Shown here: positions 60,401 to 64,000 of the stretch, in pieces
How positions within the stretch are numbered: position 1 is the stretch's first letter
Layout of the letters: every line of letters begins with the position of its first letter
Assembly (NCBI GenBank): GCA_039707655.1
Contig: CM077676.1
Location: 425,917,379-425,981,378 of the forward strand
DNA length: 64,000 bases
Origin: Elymus sibiricus
Lineage: Eukaryota > Streptophyta > Magnoliopsida > Poales > Poaceae
Direction: 5' to 3'
Made by a program: the position numbers and the translations under genes
Notes under the pieces: generated by a model
The model's database searches: none
What the model saw: only the letters and a program-made list of their open reading frames with translations
Told to the model about the DNA's origin: nothing

Positions 60401-61142
60401 TTCATACATCCTGCTACGTCGCCGATTTGATATTGGTTCCTCCTTACCCAGCTTGAGAGCAACCGGACAGTGGTCTGAACATGGCGACACAAGGTGTTCA
60501 ATACGAGCCTCTGTAAAAATATCTCCAATTTTCATCAGCCACAGCTCTATCCAATCTAACTCGAACATTACTACCACCCTGCCTTTTATTATCATAAGTG
60601 AAGGGTGCGCCAGAGAAGCCCAGATCTTTGAGTTCGCAATCTTGCAAAACATCTCGAAATGCCATCATTTGATTTTCTGGGCGGGGAGTTAGAGAGAAAT
60701 GTTCAAACTGCCAGAGGGCTTCATTGAAGTCCCCCATTAGCATCCATGGAACATCAGAGACAGTTTTTAGGTTGCGCAACGTGGACCACATGAGGTGTCT
60801 GTTTTCCACACGAGGTTCACCATATATGCAAGTGAGGCGCCAAACAGGGTCAGAAGGTGAAGCTCGGACATACGCATCAATCATTCGTTCATTCATATCA
60901 CGGATCTCGACGGATACATGCTCACTCCAAAAGAGAGCCAATCCTCCACTCTGACCAACACTACTAACTCCAGCAAAACCTGAGAGACGTAAACGTGAAC
61001 ACAAACTACTAACTTTATCACTCTTTTGCCTAGTTTCACACAAGAACACAATTTGAGCTTGAAGATTACTAGTGAGGGTAACAAGATCTCGAACTGTATG
61101 GGAGCCCCCAATCCCACGGCAGTTCCATGACAGCAGATTCAT
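57477..61142 (-). pseudogene. LINE ORF2: EEP endonuclease, reverse transcriptase, zf-RVT
   Basis: The start ATG at 61142 begins LLSWNCRGIGG, the standard endonuclease start. VFLCET, MGDFNE and, after a shift, CSDHCPVAL (catalytic His) follow. The first frame ends at 60498; the RT frame 60652-57650 overlaps it, so one base slipped in a T5 run near 60510. The RT shows KLDLSKAYDRVDWDFL, LRQGDPLSPFLF and the FADD box (near 59080). The zf-RVT region is near 57960-57830 (FAWKLAREAL, then HALYRCPHARNLW). A second shift near 57665 moves to the frame 57674-57477, which ends in TAG where Trp is likely. Confidence 0.9.
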
Positions 61143-61330
61143 GGCTCCTGACGGGGCACCACACTTGGCCCCGTCAATTGACCGGCAGCCCCTGGGCCGG
61201 TAGCTTCCACCTCCATGCCTTCCATGTTAATCTCCTCCTCCCAATTTTCCGTTGCAACACCAACTGCTTCTTTTTCAGACGTTGTAAGCTTCCCAGTGAC
61301 AGAGTGTACCTCAGACATATTGCCTGCTAT
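61139..61330 (-). pseudogene. C-terminal end of LINE ORF1
   Basis: The minus-strand frame ends in GQLTGPSVVPRQEP and a TGA at 61141-61139. Its last ~60 residues are acidic and of LINE ORF1 type. The TGA overlaps the ATG of ORF2 as ATGA (61142-61139), which suggests coupled termination and restart. The N-terminal part of the frame is Arg/Pro-rich and may not belong to the element. Confidence 0.55.
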
Positions 61331-61499
61331 GCTGTTGGGCAAATAAGCCGCGGCGGCGATCCGGTCGAGTCGGGCGCGTATATGGGTGCGTGCCGGGCGC
61401 GACGGGCGAGTCGGGTCCGCGGGTGTGCGTGCGCAGCGGAGGCTCGCGTGGGCGCTACGTCCTGCATGCATGCGTGAGTTTGTTAGCTGGATGGATAGA

Positions 61500-63286
61500 C
61501 GTTCAGGTTGTTAGCTAGACTGATGTGTGCGTGCGTGTGGTGCACGGGGTGCTCGTGCAGGGAAACACCGTGCGTGTGTGTGTGTGTCTGTTAGAGACCA
61601 GGTCCAGGGGGAGCGTGGCGATCGGGAGGGCTCGGCGCGTCGCGTGCGTTACGGGCGCGCGCGGAGGACGCGGGCAGAGCGAGCCAGGTCGTGGCCGCGA
61701 GCAGGCAGGGGCGTGGAGATCGTGTCTAGCGTGTGCATGGGTATAATACCCGAGTGTTGGTCATTGTAACAGGGTGTGGTGGAGTTCGAGCCAGATCGTG
61801 GGAGGGAGAGAAGAAGCCAGATCATTGCATGACATTGTGTATGAGAGAGTGAGTGTGTTTCGGCAGCCCCCTCCACCCCTATTTATTGGCCAAGCCCAAG
61901 GGTGGCTTCTCCAAGAAGCCACTAGGGGAAAAATACCAAAACGGCCCTGAAGGTGGCTTCTCCAAGAAGCCACCCAAAAAGCACTTTCATTATTCACAGA
62001 AACATTTTTCTGCGACCGTTAAATCCGAAAATATTTCCGTGGGTCTTAGAATAATTCCAGTACCCACTAAAATGATTTTGGACGCGTTCCGAAACAATTC
62101 CGGATTAGTGATTTTCATCTGCGAAAAGCAACCAAACCGGTTCCGGAAGCTCCGGAACATTTCCGGTTTTTATCCCAAATCCCAGAAGTTTCCAGAATAA
62201 TTCTGGCACCCTCCAAGAATGTCTAGGCATGTGCCGAAACCAATTTGACTTAATGGTATACTCCGAAACAACTTTTCGGTTTTACCGAAACTATTCCGGT
62301 GTTCTCTCCCCGAAACTTTTCCGTTGTCTCCGAAACTTTTTCGGTGACTTTCTCTCAGACTCCCTATCTAGTATTCAATAGATAGATGACCCTTAAGCGT
62401 GTGACCCTATAGGTTCTGTGAAGTATAGACATGACCGGAACTCTTTCCGATGAATGATCAACATCGGAGCCGTGGATACCCATATTGACCCCTATACCCA
62501 CACGAATAAATATTCGAGTGAACCTCCAGTTGTCGTGTGCTATTCCCGTTGCTTCACGATATGTTACAAATACCCGAGGTGAGACTTATCAGCATCCCCG
62601 TGGATCAACACTAGTCCACAATGCCAGTTACCTCGTTACCGGTTTTGTTCTCTTTTCTCGTTCCCGTGTTCCGGCATCCCTGTGATCAAATCACATTGTG
62701 TCTGGCCAGACGATGATGGATACCGTAACACCGAGAGATATCTCTCCATCATCGGAGGAGCAAATCCTAATCTTGAGCTATCAAGTCCCTTGTCATACTT
62801 TCCCATGAACCCGTAAGCCGCCGTAATAGCCACCCAGTTACGGATGACGTTTAACAAACCCCAAAGTTCATGAATCAAACATGAAGGAACTCGATACTCT
62901 CATGGTCTAAGGAATTATGCAAACGTTAACTATCTCTGTGTTATTAACCATTAACTTATGACGAATGTATCTCATAGCATAACATCAATTCGGGTCGATT
63001 CAACACAAGTGTTCTCCTAACATTGTGCCCTCAAAATTGCCGGCATAGTCATGCCCATGATCAGGAAAATAGAACCATCATGCAACACTTGAGCTAGTCT
63101 TAGAGGCCAGACTAGGAATACATTTTACCGTTTATTATTCCACACGTGCATATGAGTCTTCCTCCGAGCCTCGTGGTTATTGTAGACTCGAGAACCATAG
63201 CATTTATAGCATGGAACATAAACATAATTATGAACATGGAGATAAACAATAACATTTATTATTGCCTCTAGGGCATACCTCCTACA
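61500..63286 (-). mobile_element. 3' LTR of a Copia element (left limit approximate)
   Basis: The edge at 63286 is the reverse complement of TGTAGGAGGTATGCCC, an Angela/Maximus-like LTR start. The next plus-strand bases (63287-63297) are the complement of AAGTGGGAGTC, a polypurine tract, so this is the 3' LTR of a minus-strand element. A TATA-like CCAATAAATAGGGG lies at about 61878-61891 on the minus strand, giving U3 of ~1.4 kb. The outer edge is near 61.5 kb, but I could not fix the base. LTRs of this family are usually about 1.7-1.8 kb. Confidence 0.75.
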
Positions 63287-64000
63287 GACTCCCACTTGCA
63301 CTAGAGTCAATAATCTAGTCAATGCTAATGCACATTACACCTATGGCATACCGGTGTAAAAAAAACTTCGCTTGTGGTATAGCCTGATGCCCAACGGAGC
63401 TGACAACTTCAGATCCATGTGTATCTATGCATATCCTTGTGTTTTCACGCTTTCACAAAATTCATATTTTGTGTGGACTTGGCTTTGTATATATGTGAAT
63501 CACTGGTCGAACCTTGATTCCTCAGACTGTGCTATGGCGCAACTATCTACAATAGTGTCCCATTGACCAAAGCCATCTTGGAACCATACTAAGTTCATGA
63601 ATGAACTATATGATTCAACATCTTCTTTGTCGCTTCTAAAGCGTCAACATACTTAGCCTTTGTTATAGAATTCGCCACAGTAACCTGTTTGGAACAATTC
63701 CAACTTACTGTGCCACCATATCGTGTATTACACAAAACCCTTAACTTAAATCAAAAATCGCATGGAGCATTGATGAAGACTGCATCGATGTAATTACTTA
63801 CAACGAGCACTTCATAATCTCTGCTTGCGAGAAAACATGTCGTCAGTGCTACTTAAGTACTCAACGACATTTTTCACTGTTGTCCCATGATCAGTACTTT
63901 GATCACTTTGGTATCTATACTCGCAACAGCTTGGGAGTATCGGACATATCTGGTTGTTTTACATACCATGGAATACATGATTAATCCAAACACAAGAGTG
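63287..64000 (-). pseudogene. Copia pol C-terminal part (RNase H), degenerate, cut by window end
   Basis: On the minus strand, pieces of the Copia RNase H and its tail can be read with many stops and shifts: a CAIAQ..E.R segment near 63535 and a KVHTDLNIADPL-like end near 63420. The polypurine tract follows. The rest of the element and its 5' LTR lie beyond the window. Confidence 0.6.

Larger units (their letters stand above)
56952..61400 (-). mobile_element. LINE with endonuclease, RT and RNase H
   Basis: The T run at 56952-56964 is the poly(A) tail. Reading leftward from about 61.4 kb come the end of ORF1, endonuclease, RT, zf-RVT and RNase H. The 5' limit is uncertain, because GC-rich DNA merges into the Copia LTR region. 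ORF1 is truncated. No clear TSD is seen. The RNase H domain sets it apart from the LINE at 18759. Confidence 0.85.

Overview
This window is nuclear DNA of a large-genome grass, most likely a Triticeae species (wheat, Aegilops, barley or a relative). The retrotransposon ends at 1-285 and 61.5-64 kb have the LTR edge 'TGTTGGAAATATGCCC' or 'TGTAGGAGGTATGCCC' known from Triticeae Copia families. The window also holds CACTA elements, Helitrons, LINEs, Tourist-like MITEs and a ~570-bp satellite. I find one intact host gene, THI1 (thiamine thiazole synthase), on the minus strand at 25783-26947 with one intron. Nearly everything else is mobile or repetitive DNA, much of it nested.

Layout: 1-285 Copia LTR edge (body lies left of the window). 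286-1905 unassigned. 1906-8842 tandem satellite, about 12 monomers of ~570 bp with local dimeric higher-order structure. 8961-9326 3' end of a LINE. 9377-10395 candidate non-autonomous DNA transposon. 10408-16985 non-autonomous Helitron ('H1') with complete termini. 17100-17640 LINE scrap. 17634-25350 CACTA-like element split by a 6.4-kb LINE (18759-25203) of the zf-RVT type. 25351-27340 THI1 and its flanks. 27340-27830 degenerate GTTCCAGC-rich repeat.

28139-28946 plastid-derived DNA (trnF, 3' exon of trnL, trnS-GGA) with internal deletion and small duplications. It is joined to a 522-bp near-identical copy of Copia DNA found 6.6 kb further on, and then to a left-truncated CACTA (29469-31347). 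31348-34715 is a 3'-truncated, minus-strand Helitron ('H2'), related to H1 at its 5' terminus. 34880-40824 is a degenerate minus-strand Copia element with both LTRs. 41054-50326 is a near-complete Helitron ('H4') carrying a 10-exon RepHel gene. I could rebuild its exon phases; it is broken by a lost splice acceptor and a one-base frameshift.

51084-52609 is a small Helitron ('H3') inside a decayed ~102-bp minisatellite that also took in a Tourist-like MITE (52998-53286) and a LINE (53348-54823, 15-bp TSD). 55176-56603 is a Mutator-like element with 112-bp TIRs and a perfect 9-bp TSD. 56952 to about 61.4 kb is a minus-strand LINE with endonuclease, RT and RNase H. From about 61.5 kb to the edge is the 3' LTR and degenerate pol of another minus-strand Copia element.

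The genes do not form a pathway. The biology here is one thiamine gene surrounded by layered transposition, plus a patchwork insertion that looks like double-strand-break repair. The most notable items are the multi-exon Helitron RepHel locus, the plastid/Copia/CACTA patch, the dimeric satellite structure and the 9-bp-TSD MULE. No database search was possible; all family names rest on motifs and remembered family features.
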